64,000 bases of DNA, from assembly GCF_000972845.2 (NCBI RefSeq), contig NC_040017.1:26418944-26482943 (forward strand), in the 5' to 3' direction. Shown here piece by piece: positions 46,961 to 58,413 of this stretch (positions are counted from its first letter, which is position 1; every line of letters starts with the position of its first letter). Origin of the DNA: Larimichthys crocea (taxonomy: Eukaryota; Chordata; Actinopteri; Sciaenidae). The position numbers and the translations under genes are program-made. The notes beneath the pieces are model-generated. The model saw only the letters and a program-made list of their open reading frames with translations, searched no databases and had not been told where the DNA came from.

Positions 46961-47091
46961 AACACAGACGTGGTTTCCTGGGATTTGTTCACCAAAATCT
47001 CTGCAAAGCCGAGAAGAACTGAGAGAAAGGAAAAAGAAAGAAAGAAAGAGAGGGTTGTATGGGCCCCCGACTAGAGGGGAGGACTGAAGAA

Positions 47092-47093
<2 letters not shown>

Positions 47094-47143
<50 letters not shown>
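47094..47143 (+). repeat. (TG)n microsatellite, 50 bases
   Basis: A pure dinucleotide run. Confidence 0.98.
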
Positions 47144-47146
<3 letters not shown>

Positions 47147-47240
47147 ACCCTTCCTAAACCCTGAAGGGGGCATCTGTATGCAAATGAGACACGGTTCTTC
47201 CTGGGTGACAAATCAAAAGGCCCACCTGCTGCAAGGGCCC

Positions 47241-47242
<2 letters not shown>

Positions 47243-47285
<43 letters not shown>

Positions 47286-47300
47286 TGTTTGTGTGTGTCT
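47243..47300 (+). repeat. (TG)n microsatellite, about 57 bases, interrupted
   Basis: A dinucleotide run with one TA and one TTT interruption near its 3' end. Confidence 0.97.
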
Positions 47301-47366
47301 TGGCCAAAGCGTCTCATTCCTCTTGGAAGACATTAGTCGCCCTCCTTTCCTCCCCCCTCCTTCCCA

Positions 47367-47367
<1 letters not shown>

Positions 47368-47418
<51 letters not shown>
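47368..47418 (+). repeat. (CA)n microsatellite, 51 bases
   Basis: A pure dinucleotide run, complementary to the two TG arrays just upstream. Confidence 0.98.
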
Positions 47419-47419
<1 letters not shown>

Positions 47420-50400
47420 AGCTGTCATGAAGAACCTGGCAGAGATCAGTGAAGTTTGGGGAATTTTATCTTAATGTAATTTATCTTAATTGACATTAAA
47501 TAAACGAAGGCCGTGAGTGTGAAGTGCCTTTGCAGGTTTCATGTTCGGTCCACACACTTTAAACTTCCTCTTTTCAAAATAAAATCATCCAGACTGGATG
47601 AAGTCTGGACTGAGGTATCCTCGGAGACTTTAAACAATAATAACCCAACGAGAGTGATGCTGAGAGTTTTGCCAAAGTCCCGCTAAGCGAGAGTTGACTC
47701 GAGCCAAAACAAGAAGATCTAATATTTTAGTGAAGGCTCTAAGAGAAATGAGTTACTTTGCAGGATGAGATCATCGTTTGGAAGTCAAATAAAGCTTTTA
47801 GACACTGATTCTTTATCACCAAAGTTTAAGAGTGTTTGGCAGCATCTAAAGGACAGAGAGCCGGCCAGGGCTCAGGCTGGATTCTGCAGATTAGAAGTGA
47901 TGAAAGATGAAGTCAGGATGAAGATAAAAACCGGAGCTTTACAGTAAATATATGAAACGTTGTTTAAATGAACTGGTTAATTGTTCCCTGGAGGAGATGC
48001 GGTCGGTGCAGCAGCAAAGACAGGAGAGCACGTCGCTTCGAGAAACAAAAGAAAAACACGAGGCTAAAAATAGAAAATCCAACGAGCGGCGGAGACAATG
48101 AAAGTGAACGTAACAGGATGTAAACAACCGTGAGCTGAAAAGAAGCTTTCCGACACACGGACAGGACGCACGGCGTCGACCCCGCCGATGATCTGACATT
48201 TATTTATTCGTATTTATGAACCGAACAGAAAAATCCTGATGAAAAGGTGTGAACGTGATCACTCTGTTCTCCTTCCCTCAGCCGACATTCCTCCACTCGT
48301 ATATCACACACCTCTCCCTCCATCCTTCCTTCCCTCAGACCTCCCTTCTCCTTTTTATTCATGCATCCTTCGATCAATCAGACATCCCTCCCTCCCTCTT
48401 GCTTCCTCTCCTTTCCTTCCTCTCCCCCCTCCTTCCCTCAGACTCTCCCTCCATCCCATCTATCTGGAGAATAGTGCAGCAGCAGCACTTAAGCCGACGA
48501 CCAATTAGCAAGGAGCAGCAGTACGGGGAGGACGAGACAGGCCACCATTCATCCTCACACACACACACACACACACACACTGTGCTGTGCGACCCACCAG
48601 TCACTATTATGGCACAACAGATTTATTACATACCCATACAGTACAAGGCAGTGCCGCTTCCAAATATAGCCTCTCTGTCTCGCTCTCCCTTTCTATTTGT
48701 TTCTCTCTCTCTCTCTCTCTTTGAGCTATCCGGATACAAAAGGACATAACAGTATTTTATGACAACGCTGCATCTGCAGAGCTGCAATCATCCGGAGACA
48801 ATAAAAACAACAACAACAACAAACATTCAGGTATAATACGACGAGAAACACAGAGTCCGACAGACAGACGGACAGACGGAGGAGAAGCAGCAACGTATTT
48901 TAAAAAATTCAACGTTTGGAGAAAAACTCACATTCCCAAAATGTTGAATTATTCCTTCATGTGACGCTGACTCATCGGCTAATTAACCAGAGCTGCATTA
49001 ATTACTTCAAAGCGCACTTTAAATGTGTGCTTACGTTATTTTCATTGTGACTCCTCTGTGATGCATTCACCCTGAACACTGAGTTTGTTTTGTGGTGTTT
49101 TATGTTGAAGTATCTCCAAAAGACTCAAACATGAATCACTGTCTCCCTCCAACCTTTCCAAGAACGTCTCTGACTTTATTTTGTAGCTGAGTTAAATAAG
49201 TGTTGCATGTAACAGGTATAAATGATTTAAAGGTGAACGGCAGGATCAAATAAATCGCCTGCAGAAATCTTAAAATCTCACTGTTCCTTTTAAATATTTC
49301 AAAATAAAAGTTCGTTAAAATAGTTGCAGACTTGCAGCTTCGGCTCAGCGAGCAGCTGGTAAAGATGAAACTCGTGTGCTGGCAGCGCTCGTTGGTTCAT
49401 CGGTTTGTGGAGAGAACAAACACAGCCGCTGCCGTTCCACATAAAATATTCATTCACGACACCTGTTTTATAATTACAATCGACCCGCTCTCCCTCCGCT
49501 GCTGCCGCCGCTGGCATATTGACCTCGGGTCGGTCACGGAGGCAAAGCCATGAAGACGAACTAAAAGCTGGAAATGAATTAGTATCGATGTCGTCAAAGT
49601 TTCCTCTTTTTTTTTCTGTCCTGTCGCAGTTTTATGGCTACAGTTCAGTTTGAGAGTGGGGCAGTGTCTCCGAGCTGACAGACGCTGACATAATAATGTG
49701 AGTGTTAACTAAAGTCCTTACAAACTGTGTCTGATGTTGAAAAGCAGAGACGGAGGCACGCTGTGTCGTGTTTCTGCACGGCTCACAGTCTGATCCAAAA
49801 CTTGACAAGGATTCCTCCGTAACAATCGTGTTTGTTTGCAGCAGATATCCTCAGAGCTCGACATACTTCAGGTTTATTTTGGGTTAAAAAAATAAAAAGT
49901 TTTATAATTCAGGAAGACGAAAATCAGATTTGGACTGGAAACGATCAGATTTTCCATGAGGTCATGACGAGCGAAAAGAAAACTGGAACTAAACTTGTTT
50001 TCACGACTTCCTGACCTCATCGTCTGACCTCATGGTTATGACAACATCCCTAAACATTCGGTGAGAAACTTCACTTCATACTCTCCGACAATATGAATCT
50101 TAATTAAAAAGCAAGTACAGAAATAAAACCAAAATGTTCCGCTGTGATCTGAATCGGAGACATGGCGTCATCATTACTCTAAACACTCCTTTTCTCTCTC
50201 TGTGAGTGTGTGTGGACAATAATATCAGTATCTATTTGCGTTTCCCCTCCCAGAGCAGGCACACGCATTCCTGCAGCCAAGACTTCACCACTATACTATT
50301 CTACATATATATATATATATCTTCAATGACTCCAATTTAAACTCAATCTGTGGGTTAATGAGACGCCCTGAAGGACGAGGGTCACATGTTCTGATCTGAC

Positions 50401-50489
50401 TCACGTTCACGCGACTGCAGAGAGAGAGGACGATTAATTTCTCATTAGCAGCTGAAAAAACATCGAGCTCCACTGAGTCACTGAGTGTT

Positions 50490-50557
50490 GAGGCCAAAAG
50501 TATGTGGACAGACAGATGTGGCACACATATGATACTCGTCCGCATACTTTTGGTCAT
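50490..50557. mobile_element. Short fold-back element with Tc1-like ends
   Basis: Two 15-base arms, ccaaaagtatgtgga (50494-50508) and its reverse complement with one mismatch (50539-50553), enclose about 30 bases. The arm sequence resembles the 'ggccaaaagt.tgtggaca' termini of a fish Tc1-type element. I read it as a minimal internally deleted copy. No transposase sequence is present. Confidence 0.5.
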
Positions 50558-50703
50558 GTCTCCTCTGTCTGTCCTCCACCATTTTAGTGTTTTGTCTTTA
50601 GTCCAACGTCGTGATTACAGTTATTTAATATCCCATCTACACACACACACACAGCCAGCACACATCTGTCGCCACATGAGCTAACATGCTAACACGCACC
50701 TGA

Positions 50704-50705
<2 letters not shown>

Positions 50706-50747
<42 letters not shown>
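50706..50747 (+). repeat. (CA)n microsatellite, 42 bases
   Basis: A pure dinucleotide run. Confidence 0.98.
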
Positions 50748-50748
<1 letters not shown>

Positions 50749-50851
50749 CCAACATCACTGATTTCAGCGCTCTAAGCCTCTTATGCAGCTCTAAGCTCTC
50801 AGACTGAGAGATGGAAAACTGCAATATTACATATCTCACTCTCACACACTG

Positions 50852-50852
<1 letters not shown>

Positions 50853-50892
<40 letters not shown>
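50853..50892 (+). repeat. (CA)n microsatellite, 40 bases
   Basis: A pure dinucleotide run. Confidence 0.98.
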
Positions 50893-50895
<3 letters not shown>

Positions 50896-53800
50896 GTGCC
50901 ACTGTAATGAATTTCCTGTTTGTTAGCCATTTCCCCTCTTCATTAAGAGACTTTTTCATTACAGTCGTCTGCTGTTTATCAGTCACAACGAGATGATTTC
51001 CGACAAATTAGATTCCTACTTTGGTTCCGTATGAATTTGTCAAATTATTGCGGCAAATTGACGCCGGTTAAAGTGTCTGCTGTGTGTCTGAGCGCCGAGC
51101 GTCGCGGCTGATCCGAGCTCAGCCAAAAAATTTTAATCCTGCACAGAGTCTGTGCCGTTACTTTATTAAAGATATTGATTGGCAAGTACAATGTGGGCTT
51201 ATTTTAAATGATTTATCATCAGCGCTGACAATACTTAAACTAAAACCTGCCATTAAAATTCATTAATCAACTAATTGCCTCAGAGCTCTGATGAATGAAG
51301 AAACAAACGGAGGACGGTGAATTAGATGGGAGCGATTTTCACTTAAAAAGGCCGAACAGACGAGTTCCCTCGCTGCAAACGAGCTGAAGCTGAAGAAACA
51401 GTGATGAAACACTGGCAACAGCAGCTTTTTTTATATTTGTTTGTGTGTGTGTGTGTGTGTGTGACGTCAGGCAGACTGGCTGAGTAATGCCTCAGTACCA
51501 GTCAGTGCCACGCAGGCTGACAGACAGACCATCATATCCCAGAGAGAGAGAGAGAGAGACTGCAGCTCCAACGTTTCCACCGGCCCCGAGAGGCAGATTC
51601 ATATTGACATCTGTGCAGCTGCAGCTCTTTAAGAGGAGGGTGGATCAGCGGCGTGAGAAAGTCATCATGGTATTACGTGGAGCAATAACAGCCTGTATCA
51701 TGATGATTTAGAAATTAGAAATGAGACGATACAACCTGATAATTTATGGTTTTTCGTCCTTTAATCGAGTCCGACGTGTCTTTGTTTGCTGCAGGTCGCA
51801 GAGACCTTGAAGTAAACTCCATATTGGAGAAATCGGACACTTTTCCAAAATATTGAATGACGAACCTTCGCTACAGTTTGGAGTCGAGACGCTCTGTAGC
51901 TGAAAAGGTCGAATTAAAAGTGGTGAAAGCGTGTTGCTTCACTCTAAAGTGCCTCTGAGTGTGTTTCTGTGTTCGGGGGCTCCGGCGGGAGCTGAACCCT
52001 GAACCCTGACGGGGTCACTCATGTTCTCCGACATGAACTGGACCGCTCAGCCCGAGCAGCGTTAACGCCACGCTGACGTACATCACAGAGTGGCCAGAGC
52101 TGCAGGTCAGACTCCTGCCTGTGAAATGTTTTATATGAATTTAATGTCACGCTCAGATTATCTTCGACCTCGACGCGTGACTCGCGGATGTCAGACAGGA
52201 CAGGTGTAGTGTTACCGTCACATCAGACTCCCCCTCTGCTCCTCCACGTCGTGGTGACTTCTCACCTCTGCAGCTCTCGGGCCACATCAGTCAGTCCCCT
52301 CCTGCCTGCAGACAGGCATGACTAATCAATCTGCAGCACATCTGCCACACGGAGGGCTGAGACAGGCCGATACACCCACATGCTTTTGTTTTTTGTTTCT
52401 CTGTAACTCGGCATTCTCACATTTCCTTTGTGTGTGTGCGTGGCATCATGCAGGATTCAAAACAGCAGAAATAATGATTGAAAATGAAGACATCTGTGAT
52501 CGATATTGGTTTTCCTTCACCTCAGCGCTCGCTCGCTCGCTCGCTCTCCATTCGCTGCCTTTGTGTTTAGACTTTTAATAAGGGAGTGCTGAGGGTCCCA
52601 GCGAGGCCGCTCGTAAATAGAACAGCAGGAATATGGTCGGCCAGGCCGCAGATCAATGCTGCACTGAGTGTGTGTGAGTGTGTGTGCATGCAAGAGCCTG
52701 ACCTCTTGCTTTTTTGCCTGTCTGTGTGTGTGTGAGTGTGTGTGTGAGTGTGTGAGTGTGGTTGTCCATGTTCAACTTTCTGTCTTGTGAAATATGACTG
52801 CCATAAAGCCTCTCAAACACTTTCACTGCCTCTCCCACAGTGCACACACACACTTACACTTACAAACACACACACACACACCCTTGAGATAATCACCACT
52901 GTGGGTTTGAGTGTGTGTGTGTTTACTGCACATAAGAAGAAGAAGAGTGAAGAACAGCAGAGGACAGGAGACATCTTAATCCTCATAAAGGTCTTCGGTA
53001 GTCAATCAGCTGATTTTGAACCTAAATAAACATCCTGTGACACTTCAATGATCGGCTCGGCTTGGGGAAACTTTCCTATGAAAAGCTGCATGAGCCGAGG
53101 TAGCCACCACGATGACAGAACGCTGCTGTGACTGACAAGGCGCCTCCTACAGGAACTCAAATATAACTGACAGATAATCTAAAGAGGAATCGTGTCGGCG
53201 TGCTGACACGTCTGACAGACTCAGTTTTGAACACCAAAAACTGCGGAGACTAAACATCGTCTTTGTGTTTTTAAATTTATGTAACACGACTATATTAAAA
53301 TCTGCATTGGATCTATTTATTCTTCTATTTATGCTCCTCGCTCCATAAATCATTGCTCCCCTCCCTCTCAGGTTAGGAGCTGCAGTGATGAATGAGCTTC
53401 ACTCGGATCTGTAAGACTTCTCCTTTAATCTGAGATGCACACAGACAGACCAGCAGGTCGTCCATTTTCCTGATGACAGAGCAAACCTGATAAAAACAAA
53501 CGTGTTATTTCATCTTCCCTTTCATAATCCGATTCCTCTTCTGTTATTTGGAGTAGATTTCTCAGCGTCTGGAGCGTTTAGCAGCTGCTAAACAATAAAC
53601 TGAATAATTCCCAAATCAGCGAGAGGAAAAAGCAAAGGCAGCTTTTTTTGTTGTTTTGTTTTGTTTTTCAAAATCGCAACGACAGCAAATGTCGGCTTGC
53701 AGCCATCTCAGCCCGGTGTGAGTCCAAGGAAACAGAACACAGAACAACAAACACGGACGGCTTTAACGCTGTTTCTGCGAACATGAAAGTGAGAAGAGGA

Positions 53801-54634
53801 GTGCAGCCTCTCTGTGCTGCACTGAAGTGAGAAGCCAGCCATATAAATGTGTGTGTGTGTGTGAGTCCACCTGCCACTCACAGCATCATGGCGCCTGCAG
53901 CCGCTCAAACTGCAGCGTCATTGTAAAAGCTCGTCCTGTGTCTGTGCTTGCCCGGCTGAGGTGCGTCTCTCTGGGTGAGGGAGCCACCGTCGCTCCCAGG
54001 CTTCCACCGAGGCCTCCAGCAGCCCGACGCCACCTGGACTCTGGTTCGAAGCTGTTAAACACATCCCGCAGAGATTCGCTTGACCTCCACATCTGTTTTA
54101 AAGACGTGGAAAAGTCATTTCCAACCAGGAGTCTTCTGACAGCGAGTGTGTCGTCCAGTTTGTTTCCATGAGTTTTTATTATTTCTGGTTTAATCTGATT
54201 TGGCGACATTTTGTTGCTGCGATTACATTAAATTGCCTGATTGGGTCTTAATTAGAGTTATCAGTCGGGGCATGTGTTGGAGCGTATGAATGACTCGGAT
54301 TAGAAATAGTTATTTCGTTCTGCTGTGCCGTGCAGGTCATCAGACACAACTGGGAAAGATTTAGATTTGAACTGAAAATCTCAGATGAAAATACTGTTTA
54401 TGTTCACGTCTGTCAGTGTGTGGATGACATTTTCAACCTTTTCTTGTCCTGCTTCCTTCACAACCTTCATGTCCTGTGACATCCCAGTTTTCCCACAAGG
54501 GCCATTAATGATTCATGTGAGCTAATCTAATCATCTGACTGAACGACTGCCACATCAATAAGAGCTATACGTCCGATTCACGCTGCAAACACGGAGAAAA
54601 AAAGAATCTTAGGAGTGAATTTAAGAGTCAAACG

Positions 54635-54635
<1 letters not shown>

Positions 54636-54686
<51 letters not shown>
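54636..54686 (+). repeat. (TG)n microsatellite, 51 bases
   Basis: A pure dinucleotide run. Confidence 0.98.
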
Positions 54687-54687
<1 letters not shown>

Positions 54688-54983
54688 TGCACCGGTCCAG
54701 CTGTGTAAGTGTGTGTGACAGCTTGAAGAGCCCAGTCAGGACACAGAGAGGAGGTGGGGGTAGGAAGGAGGAAGGGAAAGGAGTGAGCAAAAGAGAGAGT
54801 GAAATAAAGAGGAGAAAGGAGTGGGCAGCAGCAGCAGGAGCAGGAGGAAGAGGAGGAGGAGGAGGAGCAGTTGAATGTGCAGAGGTTTGTATGAGCTCTG
54901 AGGGTTTCCAACTGTCACAGACAATAGGTGGAGGCAAGGCGCTCTGTATGACAATAGGCTCTTTGACCCCGGTCAGGCTAGCA

Positions 54984-55016
54984 GGGGGGAGGACGGGGGA
55001 AGGTGGGGAGAGAGGG
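54984..55016 (+). other. Predicted G-quadruplex motif, sense strand of nova2 intron 2
   Basis: Four G runs (6, 5, 4 and 3 residues) are separated by 5-base loops (aggac, aaggt, agaga). This fits the standard G3+N1-7 pattern and would be present in the pre-mRNA. Confidence 0.7.
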
Positions 55017-55035
55017 TGTCCCCATCTGCCTCAGA

Positions 55036-55038
<3 letters not shown>

Positions 55039-55071
<33 letters not shown>
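55039..55071 (+). repeat. (TG)n microsatellite, 33 bases
   Basis: A pure dinucleotide run, just downstream of the G-quadruplex motif. Confidence 0.97.
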
Positions 55072-55073
<2 letters not shown>

Positions 55074-55870
55074 CTTTAATGTGCACAAAATGAATATTTG
55101 TGTTTATTTATTGGTGCTAATTTAAGCGCCGCTACGTTCACCGCATGCACCGGCACACAGATGTGAGTCTGGAAGCTGCACTGTCCATGTGGAGTTCACG
55201 TCTCCAGCTCTTTCTGTTTTTTTTTTTTCCGCCTCCTTCCTCTCGTCTCTCTCTCCATTCATGAAGCACAGATCTTTTGCTCGAGATAAAAAAAACAGGA
55301 GCGTCCTTGCCAGAGTGAATCTTCGTCTTTCCAATGATCTAACAATTTGCTAAATGCCACTTTATTCAATATAAATACAAACATGATGTAAGAACGAGTA
55401 AACGAAGGCCCGTCCATATCAATGAGGAGTCTTAAAGCAGTGACTCACGTGGGTCATTGATCAGACTGATGGTCACCTGCAACCCGCCACAGTGTTCTCA
55501 CGTAGCAACATTTATAAATCTAGAAAATATTCAGATTATGGAACATATACAGACTTCTAAATTAAAAGTCCTGACATCACCGTCGACGTGCAGCGGTTGC
55601 ATAACCTCGCTGTGATTTTTTTATCTGATTGTGTTGGACCATGAAGATGAATGAATGAAGACGCCGCCTTAAATGAAAAGCAGCGCTTCCATCTGGAAGC
55701 TGCAGGAATGAGACAGACGACGGCGGCATTGTTTTCCACCGCGAACCCTCGGCGACCCTTCAAAATCTTCCATGACCCACTGACGGATTCGCAACTCAGA
55801 CGCTGAAAAACAACAACGCCTCGGGCCGAGTCTAAGTCAGCAGACTTGGATTGATTGGACAACCCCACCC

Positions 55871-55932
55871 TTCTCTCTCTCTCTCTCTGTCCTCCTCTCT
55901 CTCTCTCTCTGTCCTCCTCTCTCTCTCTCCTG
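55871..55932 (+). repeat. Pyrimidine minisatellite, (CT)n plus GTCCTCCT units
   Basis: A unit of roughly 22 bases, CT dinucleotides followed by gtcctcct, is repeated two to three times. It is followed by 'cctgtcacccag', a 3' splice-site-like sequence ending at 55940. Confidence 0.9.
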
Positions 55933-56050
55933 TCACCCAGCTACTCCGATCTGTCAGTTCTTATGACAAAGCTCCTCTCTGTGAGGAGCTTGGCTAAGCA
56001 ACGCAGCTCGGCCCTCTTCATAAAACATCTTTATCATGTACAGAGACGGC

Positions 56051-56127
56051 GCACACACACACATGCACATGCACACACACACATACACATGCACATGCAC
56101 ATGTACACACACACACACACACACACA
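56051..56127 (+). repeat. Interrupted (CA)n/(CATG) microsatellite
   Basis: CA runs are interspersed with acatgcacatg units across 77 bases. Confidence 0.95.
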
Positions 56128-56280
56128 GAGTGCAATTTCAGCTCGTTTGGCTGCAGAATATCGCTCGCTCTCTCGCTCTCTCTCTCTCTTTTCCCATAAA
56201 TAGCAGACATAGCTAGATTTGTCTCCGTGTCACCATGGCGATTTGCTGGTTTTCACGACCTGCTATGACGATAGTGCCAT

Positions 56281-56282
<2 letters not shown>

Positions 56283-56343
<61 letters not shown>
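56283..56343 (+). repeat. (TG)n microsatellite, 61 bases
   Basis: An uninterrupted dinucleotide run in nova2 intron 2. Confidence 0.98.
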
Positions 56344-56344
<1 letters not shown>

Positions 56345-56478
56345 TCCAGGTTTGTAGAGGCACAGCACGACAGCTACCACACACACTCACCCCCACCCCC
56401 ATCGGACAAAGCTGAGGATTGTGGGACTGCACACCCGTTGCCTTGGCGATGAGAATCAAAGTGACAGCTCTCCTACAG

Positions 56479-56541
56479 GAGGAGGAGGAGGAGGAGGAGG
56501 AGGAGGAACCCCACCCCCCACCCTCCCTCCCTCCCTCCCTC
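56479..56541 (+). repeat. (GGA)n followed by (CCCT)n tract
   Basis: A purine GGA run (about 56479-56508) is followed directly by a pyrimidine C-rich tract with CCCT units (about 56510-56541), an abrupt strand-asymmetry switch. Confidence 0.9.
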
Positions 56542-56869
56542 CCACTTCCAGACTCCCTCTCTCCTCCCTTAGCAGGTGTAAGAGAGGCGAGAGAGACGGA
56601 GACAGAGAGATGTCTTTCTTCCCGTCTTGGTCGGCTTCCAGATCCTCTCGCCTTCTGTCCTTGAGAGTCGCTGAAATAAGCAGCGCTGGGGGGGGAAGCT
56701 GAGGCTGTAATTTCTGTGTCAGCTTTTAATAACGCCATAAATTGTGTATGCGGTGGCATATTGAGTAAAGCTTCTGTGGAAGAGCTGCTCACGAGACGTC
56801 ATTTAAGCAGAGGGAAAGTTTGGACGACACGACGTTCAAACTCTTCCATTTACACTCGATCTGTTAGTG

Positions 56870-56871
<2 letters not shown>

Positions 56872-56913
<42 letters not shown>
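56872..56913 (+). repeat. (CA)n microsatellite, 42 bases
   Basis: A pure dinucleotide run. Confidence 0.98.
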
Positions 56914-56915
<2 letters not shown>

Positions 56916-57062
56916 CGACATATGTTCTCCGTCCTGATTGGCCCTCCACAACAATGACACTTAGCGTTGGTGGTAGCCATGGCAACATCCCTCTAGTTGC
57001 ACAAAGGGGTCAGATATAAAAGGTCTAAATCTGCTAATGTCTCTGAGTACCTTTCTCTCCCT

Positions 57063-57091
57063 CACACACACACACACACACACAGACACAG

Positions 57092-57128
<37 letters not shown>
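57063..57128. repeat. Adjacent (CA)n and (TG)n arrays, hairpin-capable
   Basis: About 20 bases of CA are separated by a short agacacaga spacer from about 36 bases of TG. The arms are complementary. Confidence 0.95.
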
Positions 57129-57130
<2 letters not shown>

Positions 57131-58363
57131 CTTAAAGGAGCAGGTTCCCTCACTATAGACTTCTGCTTTGTGTAAAAGTGGCATTCCCTTTAAGGAGGCG
57201 GAAGGTGAGTGCGGCAAACAAAGAGCCTCATTGAGGAGAGAGAGACACTGAGGATACAGACAGAGAGAGAGACAGTTGTGAAATTGCATTTTTTTTGTCT
57301 TTACAGACCCCCAATCTCTGGCACGGGGACAAAGGTAGCCCTCTGGGACCCCTTAACCCCTCTGTCTCACACACACACACACACACACCTCCCTCACAAA
57401 GGAGCTGGTTCCACAGCTGCCCCGGGTCCCCCATCCCACCCCGTTTCCATTATTTTTAATCCCCCAGTGAAAGCTCCTCCGACTTCCCCACACCCACATA
57501 TAGGCCCCGCCCCCCCCTAACCCTTCAACATATATACACCACCCTCCTCCTCCATCACCCCCTTCATCCCTCCATGATTAATCCCCCCCTCCTCTCCCAG
57601 TCTGAGGTCCCACAAAGCCGTCAGCTGTCGCATCGTCTCTCTCTGACACACCGGCTGGACTCTCACTTTAATTATGAAGCTCTGAGCCTGATTACCGTGT
57701 GTGTGTGTGTGTGTCTGTATTGTATTGTACAGATGTGACGGTGTGTTTATGGTCAGAGGTCAGACAGGATTCAGTGTTGGTCACATGACAGAGAAAGGTG
57801 CTGATTGGCTGATAGGGTTCATGACCTTTGACCAGGCGGTGAGGACAGGTTGATGTTCACCCCGTCTACCGTGTGACCGCCTCTTCTTTCTTATTTTTCT
57901 TTTCAAACTTTTGTTTTTCACTTTTCTTGGCCTGAACATTGACAAATTAACAACACTGTCAGTAAAGTCCTCGTTTCTTTTCAACGCATGATCCCAACAA
58001 AAGAAAACTGGGAAATAATTAGCCTTTTTTTTTCAGAATAACACACATAAATAAACAGTTTTTCATCGTGGCTCTGTCACATTTTGTTCTCGTCTGTTTC
58101 CAGCAGCTATCAATCCTTTCATGCGTGTCACCTCATCAATAAAAGTTGAGCCACGTACTGTAAAAACTCTGCTTTCATCTCTCCTCCAGCCCGCGGCCGT
58201 CTGTTGTTTTCTGCTGTAAATCATACAATCATGTTCCATATGGTTGTCATTAATAAAGATGAGGTCACACTTCCAGGCAGGCCACACCCTCCACGCTCCT
58301 GTACATGCTCTCACACACACATGTCTTGCAGCCAACACTGATACTTTGTAAAGAGCGAGGCAT

Positions 58364-58372
<9 letters not shown>

Positions 58373-58410
<38 letters not shown>
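58373..58410 (+). repeat. (GA)n microsatellite, 38 bases
   Basis: A purine dinucleotide run preceded by two GATA units. Confidence 0.97.
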
Positions 58411-58413
<3 letters not shown>

